From assembly GCA_034211275.1 (NCBI GenBank), contig JAXHTF010000016.1:1-60802 (forward strand): 60,802 nucleotides of DNA, read 5' to 3'. This stretch comes from Acidobacteriota bacterium. GTDB lineage: Bacteria > Acidobacteriota > Thermoanaerobaculia > Multivoradales > JAHZIX01. Position 1 is the first letter of the stretch, and each line of letters begins with the position of its first letter. A model generated the notes under the pieces. It saw nothing but the letters and a program-made list of their open reading frames with translations. It had not been told where the DNA came from and did no database searches. Of this stretch, positions 37,198 to 45,828 are shown one piece after another. The translations under genes were made by a program, and so were the position numbers.

Positions 37198-37873
37198 GCT
37201 CCAGCTCTCCGGCTCTCCAACTACCTAGCAGCTCCGGCTCGGCGAGGCCCACCTCGAAACCGGCCATCCGGCCGGGAGTGTCGGCCGGTAGCTGGAGGCT
37301 CTCGAAGGAAGACACTCCCGGCTCTTGGGAGCTGACCATCGGCTGAGGCGAGGGGCATTCCAGGGCGCTGGAACAAGGACTCTGCGACCAGCAATCGGCG
37401 CCGGCCATTGGCGAGGAGCAGCGGCCGGCGAGCCCGACGGTACCGGGCTTGTCGACACCTGTCAGCGAAGGCGACGTCGGCGGCGCAACGGCCTGATCGG
37501 CGAGCCGTGATTGCGCTTCTCGGAGTGACGACGGCGTGAGAAAGCTCAGCACCAGCACCACCAGCAGAACTCCCGCCAAGAGCAAGAGCGCAGCGATCCG
37601 CCACCGTGAAGCTCCGAGCCCGCGGAGACGTCGCTCCGGGCCCCGGAGCCCCTCTCTCTGCAACCGAGCCGCGAGCCGAGCTTCGAATCCCGGGGGAGCC
37701 GCCTGAGGAACCATCTCCCGCAACGCCCGGCCAGGTACCGCCAGCTCTTCGAGCCTTCTTCGGCACTCGGCACAGCCGTCGAGGTGAGCGGCTACATCCT
37801 GCGTCCGGGAACTTTCGAGCTCCCCGTCGAGCCACTCGCTGAGCAAAGCCTGAATCTCGTGACAACGCATCAT
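37184..37873 (-). CDS. Anti-sigma factor with zf-HC2 domain
   Basis: 229 residues. Cytoplasmic zinc-binding anti-sigma domain at the N-terminus: MRCHEIQALLSEWLDGELES and AHLDGCAECRRRLEEL give the HxxxCxxC motif. One transmembrane helix (IAALLLLAGVLLVVLVLSFL, near residue 100) follows. The outer part of about 110 residues is low-complexity, Ser/Pro-rich with several cysteines and no known domain. It overlaps the sigma gene by 4 nt (ATGA) and should hold that sigma factor at the membrane. Confidence 0.88.
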   Translation of the reverse strand: MMRCHEIQALLSEWLDGELESSRTQDVAAHLDGCAECRRRLEELAVPGRALREMVPQAAPPGFEARLAARLQREGLRGPERRLRGLGASRWRIAALLLLAGVLLVVLVLSFLTPSSLREAQSRLADQAVAPPTSPSLTGVDKPGTVGLAGRCSSPMAGADCWSQSPCSSALECPSPQPMVSSQEPGVSSFESLQLPADTPGRMAGFEVGLAEPELLGSWRAGELELSGS

Positions 37874-38493
37874 CCATGCCTCCTACCGATCCAACGCGCC
37901 AGATGGCTCCGCGCCGCATTCAAGCGAGAACGGACCGTACCCACCGGAATGCTCAGAGTATCGGCGATCTCCTGATACGAAAGCCCTTCCCACTCCCGGA
38001 GAATCATGGTGTCCCGATGCTCGTCGGAGAGCCGGGCCATGGCCTGCTTCAGGCGCCGCCGTAGCTCGCCGCGAGAGAGCCCTGAGGCGGGATCCTGGCC
38101 TTTCGCCGGTAGCTCCTCCAAAACTTCCATGGTCACCGGAGCCATGCGGGCTCGTTCCCTGCCCAGCCTTCTGCGGTAGCCCCTTCCGACGTTGCGCACC
38201 ACCGACACCAGCCAAGTGCTGAACCGCGACTCCCCTCGGAATCTCGCGATGGAACGAAAGATCTCGACGAAGACCTCCTGAGCCAGATCCTCGGCATGCT
38301 CGACCCCCACCTGCCAGACCGATAGCTGATAGACGCGGTCTTTGTAGCGTGAGACCAACTCGTCCATCGCCTCGGCCTCGCCGTCGACAATCCGCGCCAC
38401 CAGGCGCTGATCTCCTTCGTCCGAGAATGGACCTACGGCCCGCCCCGCCGAAGACGAGATCGGAGGGCGAGCCGCAGAGACTGAGAGCTTCAA
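37870..38493 (-). CDS. ECF RNA polymerase sigma factor
   Basis: 207 residues. Region 2: LVSRYKDRVYQLSVWQVGVE, HAEDLAQEVFVEIFRSIARF, SRFSTWLVSVVRNVGRGYRR; region 4: RLSDEHRDTMILREWEGLSY with QEIADTLSIPVGTVRSRLNAAR. This is a typical RpoE-like ECF factor. The best start I see is the TTG at 38493, with a weak ribosome site; an internal start is possible. It lies 8 bases after an exported-protein gene and overlaps the anti-sigma gene, so all are probably on one transcript. Confidence 0.92.
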   Translation of the reverse strand: MKLSVSAARPPISSSAGRAVGPFSDEGDQRLVARIVDGEAEAMDELVSRYKDRVYQLSVWQVGVEHAEDLAQEVFVEIFRSIARFRGESRFSTWLVSVVRNVGRGYRRRLGRERARMAPVTMEVLEELPAKGQDPASGLSRGELRRRLKQAMARLSDEHRDTMILREWEGLSYQEIADTLSIPVGTVRSRLNAARSHLARWIGRRHG

Positions 38494-38501
38494 GCCTCAG
38501 C

Positions 38502-39101
38502 TCACTTTCCATCGAAGCTCAGATTCATCGGTTCAGCGGGCTGGCCAGTGCCATTCCCTCGGCCGGTGACCGGAAAATTCTGGCCCACAACTTCCAGTTG
38601 CAGATTGCGTACCGACAAACGGCCTGCTCCGTTGAGCAAGAAACCCATCGCCAGGCTCTCCGCATCCTCCGCCACGTCCACGATGACCTCATGATGACTC
38701 CATCCGGTGGTACCGCGAATCGGCCGATCATGCATATTGTCGAAGCCATGCGGCCGACGTCCGTCTCGACGATCAACCCTGAGCCATAGCCCAGCCCAGT
38801 TGTCGACCTGCTCTGCCTTGACCTCTCCCGAGAGCCTGACCCTCTCGCCACGAAGATGATCGGCCGCGAGATTCCGCATCACGGTACCGAACCCGGGGGC
38901 GCTGTCAGGGTCGATGGATCGCAGATGCACCATCGGCTCCCCCTCGTCTTCCTCCTCATTCCAGACGACTTCGTACTGCTCCGGCGCGCTTCCGGCCTTG
39001 AACCAAACCTTGGTGCCCGTAGACAGAACCTTCTCGGCGTCCGCCGCAGCAGTGACCAAAAGAAACATGGTGACCAGCAACCATCCGTATCGCATCAACA
39101 T
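38502..39101 (-). CDS. Exported beta-sandwich-like protein, paralogue 1
   Basis: 199 residues with a signal peptide (YGWLLVTMFLLVTAAADA). The mature part is one domain: VWFKAGSAPEQYEVVWNEEE, FGTVMRNLAADHLRGERVRL, NWAGLWLRVDRRD, HGFDNMHDRPIRGTT, and an ending PMNLSFDGK. It is clearly paralogous to the next gene. I recall this domain as a free-standing or regulator-fused module in Bacilli and Actinobacteria, with a galactose-binding-like fold, but cannot give a function. GGGGAG stands 7 nt before the ATG. It directly precedes the ECF sigma gene. Confidence 0.7.
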   Translation of the reverse strand: MLMRYGWLLVTMFLLVTAAADAEKVLSTGTKVWFKAGSAPEQYEVVWNEEEDEGEPMVHLRSIDPDSAPGFGTVMRNLAADHLRGERVRLSGEVKAEQVDNWAGLWLRVDRRDGRRPHGFDNMHDRPIRGTTGWSHHEVIVDVAEDAESLAMGFLLNGAGRLSVRNLQLEVVGQNFPVTGRGNGTGQPAEPMNLSFDGK

Positions 39102-39169
39102 TCTCTTTCTCCCCTCTCACTTCTGATGATTTCGCTCTTCCCGATGACTTTCGCGGTTTCGGGCCGCGA

Positions 39170-39781
39170 CTACCTGTCGCCTTCGAAGCCCAGATTGCCC
39201 GGCTCGTCTGAAGCTCCCGCTCCTTGTTGGATTCCGGTCAAGGGCACGCTTTCGTCGACGATTTCGAAGTCCAACTCGTCAGCCCAGAGCTGGCCGGAGC
39301 CTGCCAGCAGGAAGCCGAACGCGATATTCCGGCTTTCCTCCGCCACGTCGAGAACGATGGAGTAGCGCTGCCATTCCGTGGTACCGCGGACACCCCGGTC
39401 GACCATGTTGTCGAAGGCCAGAGGCTGCCGAGCGTCTTTCCCGTCGATGCGAAGCCAGAAGCCGGCCCAGCCCTTGACGTCGTTGGATTTGAGAAGGCCG
39501 GACAGACGCACCCGCTGCCCGCGATAGCGCTCCGGAGAGACGTTCTGCATCACGGTTCCAAAGCCGCCGGCGCTCGCTCCCTGTTTCGAGTGGAGGTAGG
39601 CCGCCTTCCCCTTGCCGTCCCCCAGATCCTCGACACCCATCTCATAGTCCTGCGGCTGGCTTCCGGCCAGGAACCAGCCCTTGATGGAGTCCGCCTGCAA
39701 AGCGCCGACGAACATCACCGCCGCCATCACCCACAGCAAACCCGCTACCGACCTGTGCAAACTTTGTCTCCAATGCCTCAT
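39170..39781 (-). CDS. Exported beta-sandwich-like protein, paralogue 2
   Basis: 203 residues with a signal peptide (SVAGLLWVMAAVMFVGALQA). The domain repeats that of its neighbour: GWFLAGSQPQDYEMGVEDLG, FGTVMQNVSPERYRGQRVRL, GWAGFWLRIDGKD, FDNMVDRGVRGTTEW, ELDFEIVDESVPLTG, PGNLGFEGD. ATG 39781 is chosen for the GGGAG 8 nt upstream. The pair probably arose by tandem duplication. It is the first gene of the run leading to the ECF sigma/anti-sigma pair. Confidence 0.7.
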   Translation of the reverse strand: MRHWRQSLHRSVAGLLWVMAAVMFVGALQADSIKGWFLAGSQPQDYEMGVEDLGDGKGKAAYLHSKQGASAGGFGTVMQNVSPERYRGQRVRLSGLLKSNDVKGWAGFWLRIDGKDARQPLAFDNMVDRGVRGTTEWQRYSIVLDVAEESRNIAFGFLLAGSGQLWADELDFEIVDESVPLTGIQQGAGASDEPGNLGFEGDR

Positions 39782-39804
39782 CGTTCGACTCCCTTCATTC
39801 CGTC

Positions 39805-39874
39805 CAAAAATTTTTGCGATCACCGCGAACCCGTCACTTCAGGATCGCGCTCATGTCATGAGTGCACTGAGCAC
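39805..39874. promoter_or_regulatory. Palindromes in the promoter region of the paralogue/ECF operon
   Basis: A 12-bp perfect palindrome CAAAAATTTTTG (39805-39816), an inverted repeat CTCATG-T-CATGAG (39850-39862) and GTGC-ACTGA-GCAC (39862-39874) lie within 95 bases upstream of the first gene. They are candidates for regulator binding; which regulator is unknown. Confidence 0.4.
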
Positions 39875-39973
39875 ACAAAAAGTTCATTCTTATCGAGAAT
39901 GCGGCAAGAAAGAGCGGCAGGAGGCCGCCGCTCCGAAGTCAAGGCATCTGCTGAGCGATTCAGAAGGGAGGAA

Positions 39974-42900
39974 CTATTTCCAGCGACCCGTGAGCTGAAA
40001 GCCCGCCCAGTAGTAGGGATGGGAAGCGTCGACGGTCTCCGCCGGGGGGCGGGACCAGAAGAGGGAGCGGATCGGTTCCCACAGCCAGCCGGGGCCCGGG
40101 GTCGGGCCTCGCGGTAGGTCCACCGGGCCGGCAGCGAGCTCCATTTGAGCGCCGCGGAGGGCTTCGTCTTTGCTCTCCCCCGCTTCCAAGCGCGCGTAGA
40201 AGCGGGCCATGAGGGCAGCGGTGGAGCGGTCGGGGACGCTCCAGGAGGCGGAGACCACCGCCGGTGCACCGGCGAATTGGAAGGCGCGGGTCAGCCCCAC
40301 CATGCCCTCGCCGGCGATCTCCCGGCCGAGGCCGCTGCGGCAGGCGGAGAGGGTCACCAGCTCGGCGTCCACCCGCACTCCCTCGAAGATCTCCCAGGCC
40401 TGGAGCAGGCCGTTGTCCTCGCCGGGGCGGACCTCGTCGGGGCGGCTGAGCACCAGCGCCGAGTCGAGGGGGAAGCGCTCGTCCATCACCGCGTGGGTGG
40501 CGAAGTGCAGATAGCGCACGTTGTCGCCGGCGTTGCGGGCGGCAACCTCGGTGGCTTCCTCGCCGACGAAGACCCGGGCCTCCTGGCCGAGGAGCTCGGC
40601 GATGGTCTCGACCTCGAGGCGACTGGTGGGCAGCGGCGCGAGGGCGGCCCCCCGCCGGACTTCCGAGAGCGGCCCTTCGGCGGGCGCCTGGTCCTCGTTC
40701 CCGGCCTCTGCAGAACCCCCGAAGAGAGGATCGCCGAAGAGCGCCGCGGCGATCCGGACCTCGCCGTCCGGCCCCTCTTCCTGCTCCTCCGCCAGCTGAT
40801 GAGAAAGGGCCAGCTGGTGGTAGAGGGTCAGCGACAGGGCCGAGTGCAGGGGGCGCCAGGCAGCCAGGTAGGGGGGCACCGTGGGAGACGAGTCTGGGGA
40901 CCGTGCTGCCGGGGCATTGGTCGCCGCATCGGAGGAGCTCACTGGCTCTTCAGAGCTCACCAGGGCACCGAAGGGGAAGCCGTGGAGGGGGCCGTCGGGG
41001 ATCACCAGGATGCGCTCGCCGGCGGCGATTTCCGGTTCCGCCGGCGCCACCAGCAGATCGTAGAGCTCGGTCCCCAGGGCACGCACCGCGGTGAGGCCGG
41101 TTCCCGGTGCTTCCAGAACCAGCAGCCAGCGCTGCACCTTGGCCCGCAGCTCGGCCTCGGAGACGGCCAGAGGGATGGCCCGGGGCTCGGCGTCGCGGGT
41201 CACCACCAGCAGCCAGCCGGATTCCTCGCCCAGAGAGTAGTAGAGCGCCACGGTCCCCGGATCCAGCGCCCGGCGAGCCGCGGCAGCGTCCAACGGTTGG
41301 GGGTCCTGGAGCGACGCCAGGCGAGGTGACGCCCGGCGAATCTCGGCGCGCACCTCGTCCTGCTGCTGGCGCAATCCGCGCAGGCGCTCCAAAACCGTCG
41401 CCACCCGCTCCGGGTCCGCCTTGGCGCTGAGCCCGGCGAGCTCTTCTTGAGCCCGGTCGTACTCCACCGCCAGCTGCCGGCGGCGGCGGTCCAGCTCCGA
41501 CGACAGATCGGCGGAGAAGACCAGCTCCCGCTGCGCCAGCAGCGAGAGCAGCACCCGCGCCCGGGAGCGCTCCAATGCGTCCAAGGCCGCCGAAGTGTCG
41601 CCGTTGCGCAGCGCCAGATCCACCCGGCGGCGATAGACCTCCAGGGCCTTGGCTCCATACAGCGCCTGCTGTTGATCCGAACCGCCGATCTTGCCCCGCT
41701 GGGCGTCGAGAGCTTCGGTAGCGCGCTCCAGGACCTCCGCCGCCTCCTCCTCCCGACCGGCGGCGATGAGGATCTCCGCCAGGGTTTGCAGCGATCGAGC
41801 CTGGTCATCGGTGCCCGGCGCCAGCTGGTCGAGGATCTCCAGGCCGTCCCGGAGCGTTTGTTCAGCCCGTCGCAGCTCGCCCTGGAGCAGTGCGACCCGA
41901 CCCCGATGGTGCAGGCATTTGGCGTGGTCGAGACTCCCCGGAGTCCGTTCCCGAAAGATCTCCAGGGCTCGCTGGCAATGCTCCCGGGCCTCCGTCAACT
42001 GCCCCCGCCGCCAGGCCGCGTGGCAGAGATGGGTCAGAGCCCGGGCCTCCTGAGCGGTGTCCGGCACCTCCCGGCGATGGATGGCGTGGGCGTCCTGGAG
42101 GAGCTCCCAGGCCGCATCCAGCTGCTCCCGGTCCATGGCCAGGGACGCCAAGTTCAGTAGGCTGGTGGCCTCGTCCAGACCGCCGGGGGCAATCTTTCGC
42201 CGGATCGCCAGGGCTCGGCGATGGTAGTCCTCCGCCGCCGCCAGATCCCCGCGGCGACGAGCGAGGGTTCCCAGGTTGTTGAGGGTGACGGTGGTCGACA
42301 TGCCTCCCGGATCGTGGCGCTCGCTGGACTCCAAAGCCTGGCGGTAATACTCCTCGCCGGTGACCAGGTCGCCCCGCTCCGTCGCCAGCAGGCCGAGGTT
42401 GTGCAGCACGGTGTTGTGGGCCGAGCTCCCCGGCAGCTGCTCCGAGAACAGCTCCAGTGCCTGCTCCAAGGCTTCCTGGGACCCGGTCAAGTCTCCCTGC
42501 AAACTGAGGACGGTGCCCAAGCTGTTGAGGCTGTGCCCCTCCTGGAGAGTGCCCGGAGCCAGCTCCTGGCGCACGGCGAGGGAGGTGCGGAAATATTCTT
42601 CCGCCGCCACCAGATCGCCCCGGATGGCGTAGATCTTGCCCAGCTGATTGGTCGCCCGCGCCTCCCGCAGGCTCCCCGGAGCCCAGCGCTGGACCAGCTC
42701 CAGAGCTCCCCGGTAGGCCTCCTCGGCGGCGTCGAGACGGCGGCGGCGGTACTCCAGCTCGCCGGCCTTCTCCAGCGCCCGGGCCACCCCCAGGGCGGCG
42801 TCCGGGACCTGGCGCCGCAGCTCGGTGGCGCGGTGGATGGCTTCGATGGCGCCCTGGTGATTCTGCTGCCGGGTGCGCCAGCTGGCCACCGTCTCCTCCA

Positions 42901-43621
42901 CCCACGACAGCGCCCACAGATCGCCGGGACCGTCGAGGTCGTCCCGCGCCCGCTGGGCGGCGGCCTCCGCCTCCTCCCAGCGGTGGTCGCTGGCCCAGGC
43001 GGTGGAGGCCATGAGGTCGAGCCAGGCGGAGCCTTGAAGCATCCCGGCCTGTCGCCGCTGGTCCGCCATCTCGACGAGAATCTTCGCCGCGCCGGTGGAG
43101 TCGTCTTGGCGGGAGAGCTCCAGGGCTTGGTCGTAGTGCTCCTGCTCCGCCGGATCGAGGGCGGGGTGCTTCTGCAGCTCCCACTCCCGCTCCGGCGGCT
43201 CGATGGCAAAGGGCTCCCCGTCGCGCCAGCCGCGCACCACCACACCGCCCCGGGGGGCCTGGGCGACTTGGGCGAAGAGCAGGTCGAAGGGGGTGCGGAT
43301 GGGGCCGCCGGCGGGCTCGCCACCTGTGAGCTGACCGCCAGCAGCCCCATCCTCCGGTCCCCGGGGCCGGCTCCAGGCGATGAGCCGATCCCCAACCTGC
43401 AACACTGCCTGGTCGGCGTCGATGCCCGGAGGAAGCTTTTCCACCACCACGCCCACCGTAGGCGGCGGAGGCAGCCCCGGCCCCGGGGGCTCCTCTCCTC
43501 CGGGCCCACAGCCCGCCAGCAAGGCCACCACCAGGGCCAGCACCGACACCACCACCGGCCGACCGCCGGCTTTCCCTGGGCTGGCTGTCGGGAATCGCGC
43601 CCTGCGCTGCTGCGGGTTCAT
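39974..43621 (-). CDS. PDZ-TPR-CHAT protease-like lipoprotein
   Basis: 1215 residues. Lipobox LLAGC (Cys38) predicts export and a lipid anchor. Residues about 54-140 look like a PDZ domain interrupted by an insert: TVGVVVEKLPPGIDADQAVL, QVGDRLIAWS, then FDLLFAQVAQAPRGGVVVRG. About a dozen TPRs occupy residues 160-640, e.g. NLGLLATERGDLVTGEEYYR, TLNNLGTLARRRGDLAAAED. A coiled stretch leads to a C-terminal CHAT domain with the caspase-type dyad: His1043 in HFATHAV and Cys1094 in LSACRSG, followed by GEGMVGLTRAFQFAGAPAVV. Both catalytic residues are present. It overlaps the anti-sigma gene by 4 nt and is the last gene of a three-gene operon, which suggests that it acts on, or senses for, that sigma/anti-sigma pair. 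Confidence 0.93.
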   Translation of the reverse strand: MNPQQRRARFPTASPGKAGGRPVVVSVLALVVALLAGCGPGGEEPPGPGLPPPPTVGVVVEKLPPGIDADQAVLQVGDRLIAWSRPRGPEDGAAGGQLTGGEPAGGPIRTPFDLLFAQVAQAPRGGVVVRGWRDGEPFAIEPPEREWELQKHPALDPAEQEHYDQALELSRQDDSTGAAKILVEMADQRRQAGMLQGSAWLDLMASTAWASDHRWEEAEAAAQRARDDLDGPGDLWALSWVEETVASWRTRQQNHQGAIEAIHRATELRRQVPDAALGVARALEKAGELEYRRRRLDAAEEAYRGALELVQRWAPGSLREARATNQLGKIYAIRGDLVAAEEYFRTSLAVRQELAPGTLQEGHSLNSLGTVLSLQGDLTGSQEALEQALELFSEQLPGSSAHNTVLHNLGLLATERGDLVTGEEYYRQALESSERHDPGGMSTTVTLNNLGTLARRRGDLAAAEDYHRRALAIRRKIAPGGLDEATSLLNLASLAMDREQLDAAWELLQDAHAIHRREVPDTAQEARALTHLCHAAWRRGQLTEAREHCQRALEIFRERTPGSLDHAKCLHHRGRVALLQGELRRAEQTLRDGLEILDQLAPGTDDQARSLQTLAEILIAAGREEEAAEVLERATEALDAQRGKIGGSDQQQALYGAKALEVYRRRVDLALRNGDTSAALDALERSRARVLLSLLAQRELVFSADLSSELDRRRRQLAVEYDRAQEELAGLSAKADPERVATVLERLRGLRQQQDEVRAEIRRASPRLASLQDPQPLDAAAARRALDPGTVALYYSLGEESGWLLVVTRDAEPRAIPLAVSEAELRAKVQRWLLVLEAPGTGLTAVRALGTELYDLLVAPAEPEIAAGERILVIPDGPLHGFPFGALVSSEEPVSSSDAATNAPAARSPDSSPTVPPYLAAWRPLHSALSLTLYHQLALSHQLAEEQEEGPDGEVRIAAALFGDPLFGGSAEAGNEDQAPAEGPLSEVRRGAALAPLPTSRLEVETIAELLGQEARVFVGEEATEVAARNAGDNVRYLHFATHAVMDERFPLDSALVLSRPDEVRPGEDNGLLQAWEIFEGVRVDAELVTLSACRSGLGREIAGEGMVGLTRAFQFAGAPAVVSASWSVPDRSTAALMARFYARLEAGESKDEALRGAQMELAAGPVDLPRGPTPGPGWLWEPIRSLFWSRPPAETVDASHPYYWAGFQLTGRWK

Positions 43622-44385
43622 GGCTCCAGACTCAGCTCATAGGGACCGAGGCGGCCCCGGCGCACTGAACCTTCCACCTCGACGATCCAGAAGTACGCGC
43701 CGCCGGCCTCCAGGCGCTCCTGCACCGCCGCCGGCAGCGAGATCTCTGAAACGGCGACCGCCTCGCTGGTCCACAGCGGCTCGGCGTCGCTGGCGAAGAG
43801 GGTGACGCGATAGGCCGTGGCGCCGACTTCCGGCGGCCAGGACAGGGTGGAGGGTGCTTGCTCCAGGACGCTGCCCGGCGCCGGCGTCACGGCACCGGTA
43901 GCCTCCCGCAGGCGCTCGCCCCCCGGCGGCCCCGGATCGACGTCACCGGTGTTGACGCGCCACAGCTGCAACCCACCCACCGCCATCAGCACCACCACCG
44001 CCGCCGCCGCCAGCTGGGGCCACCAGCGGCGAGGGGCGCGCACGCCGCGGGGAGGCATGGGAGTGGCGGGGCGTAGGGGCTCTCGGGATCCGTAGGGATC
44101 GGGGACTTCGGAAGCCTCGGGAGGCTCCGATGCGGACGCCTCCTCCGGGCTCTCCGCTGCGGCAACCTCTGATTCCAGGCCTTCGGTGAGACGCCGCAGG
44201 GACAGGGCTACCCGCATCTCCGCGGAGCAGTCGGCGCAGCTCTCGAGGTGCAGCAGAAGCTCCTCCCGCTCCTTGCCGGTGATCTCCTCGGCGGCCAGCC
44301 GTACCCAGGCCTCCGGCTGCGGGCACTCTCCCGGAGACGGCGCGTCGCCGGCGAGGTCGCGTAGGTCCTGGTCACGTATCTTCAT
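43618..44385 (-). CDS. Transmembrane anti-sigma factor with extracytoplasmic Ig/Fn3-like domain
   Basis: 255 residues. Cytoplasmic zinc-finger anti-sigma domain: PQPEAWVRLAAEEITGKERE followed by HLESCADC (HxxxCxxC). An acidic Pro/Glu linker leads to one transmembrane helix, PQLAAAAVVVLMAVGGLQLW (near residue 130). The outer domain, APGSVLEQAPSTLSWPPEVG with AYRVTLFASD and GGAYFWIVEVEG, has a fibronectin-III/Ig look. The gene overlaps sigma upstream by 14 nt and the CHAT lipoprotein downstream by 4 nt. The topology puts a protein-recognition domain on the same side of the membrane as the CHAT protease. Confidence 0.85.
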   Translation of the reverse strand: MKIRDQDLRDLAGDAPSPGECPQPEAWVRLAAEEITGKEREELLLHLESCADCSAEMRVALSLRRLTEGLESEVAAAESPEEASASEPPEASEVPDPYGSREPLRPATPMPPRGVRAPRRWWPQLAAAAVVVLMAVGGLQLWRVNTGDVDPGPPGGERLREATGAVTPAPGSVLEQAPSTLSWPPEVGATAYRVTLFASDAEPLWTSEAVAVSEISLPAAVQERLEAGGAYFWIVEVEGSVRRGRLGPYELSLEP

Positions 44386-45001
44386 AATCGAATCCTCGGG
44401 CGCGGAGCTCGGCGCGCACCACGGCGAGCCCCCGGTACAGCAGGTTGCGGGCCCGCGGCTCGGTCCAACCGGTGAGCTCCGCGATGTCGTTGGAGCTGAA
44501 GCCCCGCAGGTAGAGGTTCACCGCCCGACGCCGATCCGGCGGCAGCTGGCGCACCACCTCGTCGGCCTGGGCCAGTACCTCGTTGCGCCGCGCCAGCAGC
44601 TCCGGGGACGGTCCCGGATGGGCCAGCGGCGCCGCGGTGGCCTCCTCCGCCTCCCCCTCCTCGGCCAGGGCCTGTTGATCCTTGGCCCGGCGAGTCCGCG
44701 CCCGGCGCATGGCGTCGAGGGTGGTGGTCGCCGCCACTCTGTAGAGAAAAGACGCAGGGTGGCGCACATTCCTCTCACGTTGGAGGGCTTTCCATACCCG
44801 CACCCGGACCTCCTGCTCCAGATCATCGACCTGGATTCCGAGATCTGACGGGCACAGGCGCACCAACGTCTGCCGCAGCCATCCGCCATAGCGCTCCAGA
44901 AGATCTTCGAAGAGCGCGTTGACGGAGGCGGGTTCTTCGCTTGGGATGACCGGGAAGCTCCTACGTCGAGGAATGAACGAAGCGGCGACATCATCGGGCA
45001 C
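44372..45001 (-). CDS. ECF-type sigma factor
   Basis: About 209 residues. Region 2: LFEDLLERYGGWLRQTLVRL, QVDDLEQEVRVRVWKALQRE, RHPASFLYRVAATTTLDAMR; an Ala/Glu-rich linker; region 4: QLPPDRRRAVNLYLRGFSSN with DIAELTGWTEPRARNLLYRG. Start uncertain: I take the GTG at 45001 since it leaves about 30 residues before region 2, but a TTG at 45067 is also open and no site has a good ribosome sequence. It is the first gene of the overlapping sigma, anti-sigma, CHAT operon. Confidence 0.88.
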   Translation of the reverse strand: MPDDVAASFIPRRRSFPVIPSEEPASVNALFEDLLERYGGWLRQTLVRLCPSDLGIQVDDLEQEVRVRVWKALQRERNVRHPASFLYRVAATTTLDAMRRARTRRAKDQQALAEEGEAEEATAAPLAHPGPSPELLARRNEVLAQADEVVRQLPPDRRRAVNLYLRGFSSNDIAELTGWTEPRARNLLYRGLAVVRAELRARGFDYEDT

Positions 45002-45142
45002 CGAGCCGCCGGAAAAGCAAGAGAACCGTCTAAGAATCAGCGTAATCAAGGCGCTCAAAGCGGTCAAGCAACGCCACCTATCCTCCCGCAGCGGTCTCGG
45101 CCTGAGGATTCCGCCGGATGGCTCTCCCGCGGGGCGCCCCGA

Positions 45143-45148
45143 TATACT
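45143..45148 (+). promoter_or_regulatory. Possible -10 element TATACT
   Basis: TATACT lies about 115 bases upstream of the exported-protein gene at 45263, predicting a leader of roughly 108 nt. No matching -35 box is visible. Confidence 0.35.
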
Positions 45149-45262
45149 GAGCTCCTCACAAAACGCTAGCTGCCCGTGGTGAAAGTCAGACGCCGGCGAG
45201 ATCGAGAGCTTTCAGCCGGCCCCGAGAGTTCCCAACGAAAAGTGATTTCGAGGAGAAGATTC

Positions 45263-45727
45263 ATGCGCAAGCTCAACATCGCCCTGGCCGTATTCGCCCT
45301 CTTGTCGGCCCTGATTCCGGCCGCCATCGCCGACGCTGGCGAGATCGAAAAGACCTTCCCCTTCGAGCTCGACCGCTGGTACGACCTGGAGGTCGAGGAC
45401 GGGCCGGTGACCCTGCACCGCATCCGCGTCAAGCACGACGACCGCAAGATCCGCAAGTCCAACATCTTCCGCGGTGGCGACACCCCCTACGCCGACACGG
45501 TGGTCATCGAGCTCGACTACACCAACGAGTCCGACAACGATTGGGAAGCGAAGGTCCTGGTGCACTGGCGGGACAGCAAAAAGCGTCCCATCGACGGCTA
45601 TGACGACGAGGAGGGGCTGAGCGAGGACGAGCGCCACGAGACCGCCACCATGACCATCGCGACGCTCAAATACGGCCTGGAGGTGGCCCGCGACCTCTAC
45701 GTCAACATCGAGTTCTATCGGGACTGA
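45263..45727 (+). CDS. Small exported acidic protein, unknown
   Basis: 154 residues with a signal peptide (KLNIALAVFALLSALIPAAIA). The mature part starts FPFELDRWYDLEVEDGPVTL and contains charged strands (LHRIRVKHDDRKIRKSN; VVIELDYTNESDNDWEAKVL), probably a single beta-sandwich. AGGAG stands 8 nt before the ATG at 45263, which fixes the start. No family recognised. It is divergent from the sigma/CHAT operon. Confidence 0.75.
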   Translation: MRKLNIALAVFALLSALIPAAIADAGEIEKTFPFELDRWYDLEVEDGPVTLHRIRVKHDDRKIRKSNIFRGGDTPYADTVVIELDYTNESDNDWEAKVLVHWRDSKKRPIDGYDDEEGLSEDERHETATMTIATLKYGLEVARDLYVNIEFYRD

Positions 45728-45828
45728 CCGCCCCCGCCCTCGACGCTGGGACGTCTCCCGGAAGCTCACTGGTCCGTCGAATCGGCGGCCGTTGGCAAGT
45801 ACCTCCCCCGTCGTTGCCGGTGCTCAGC

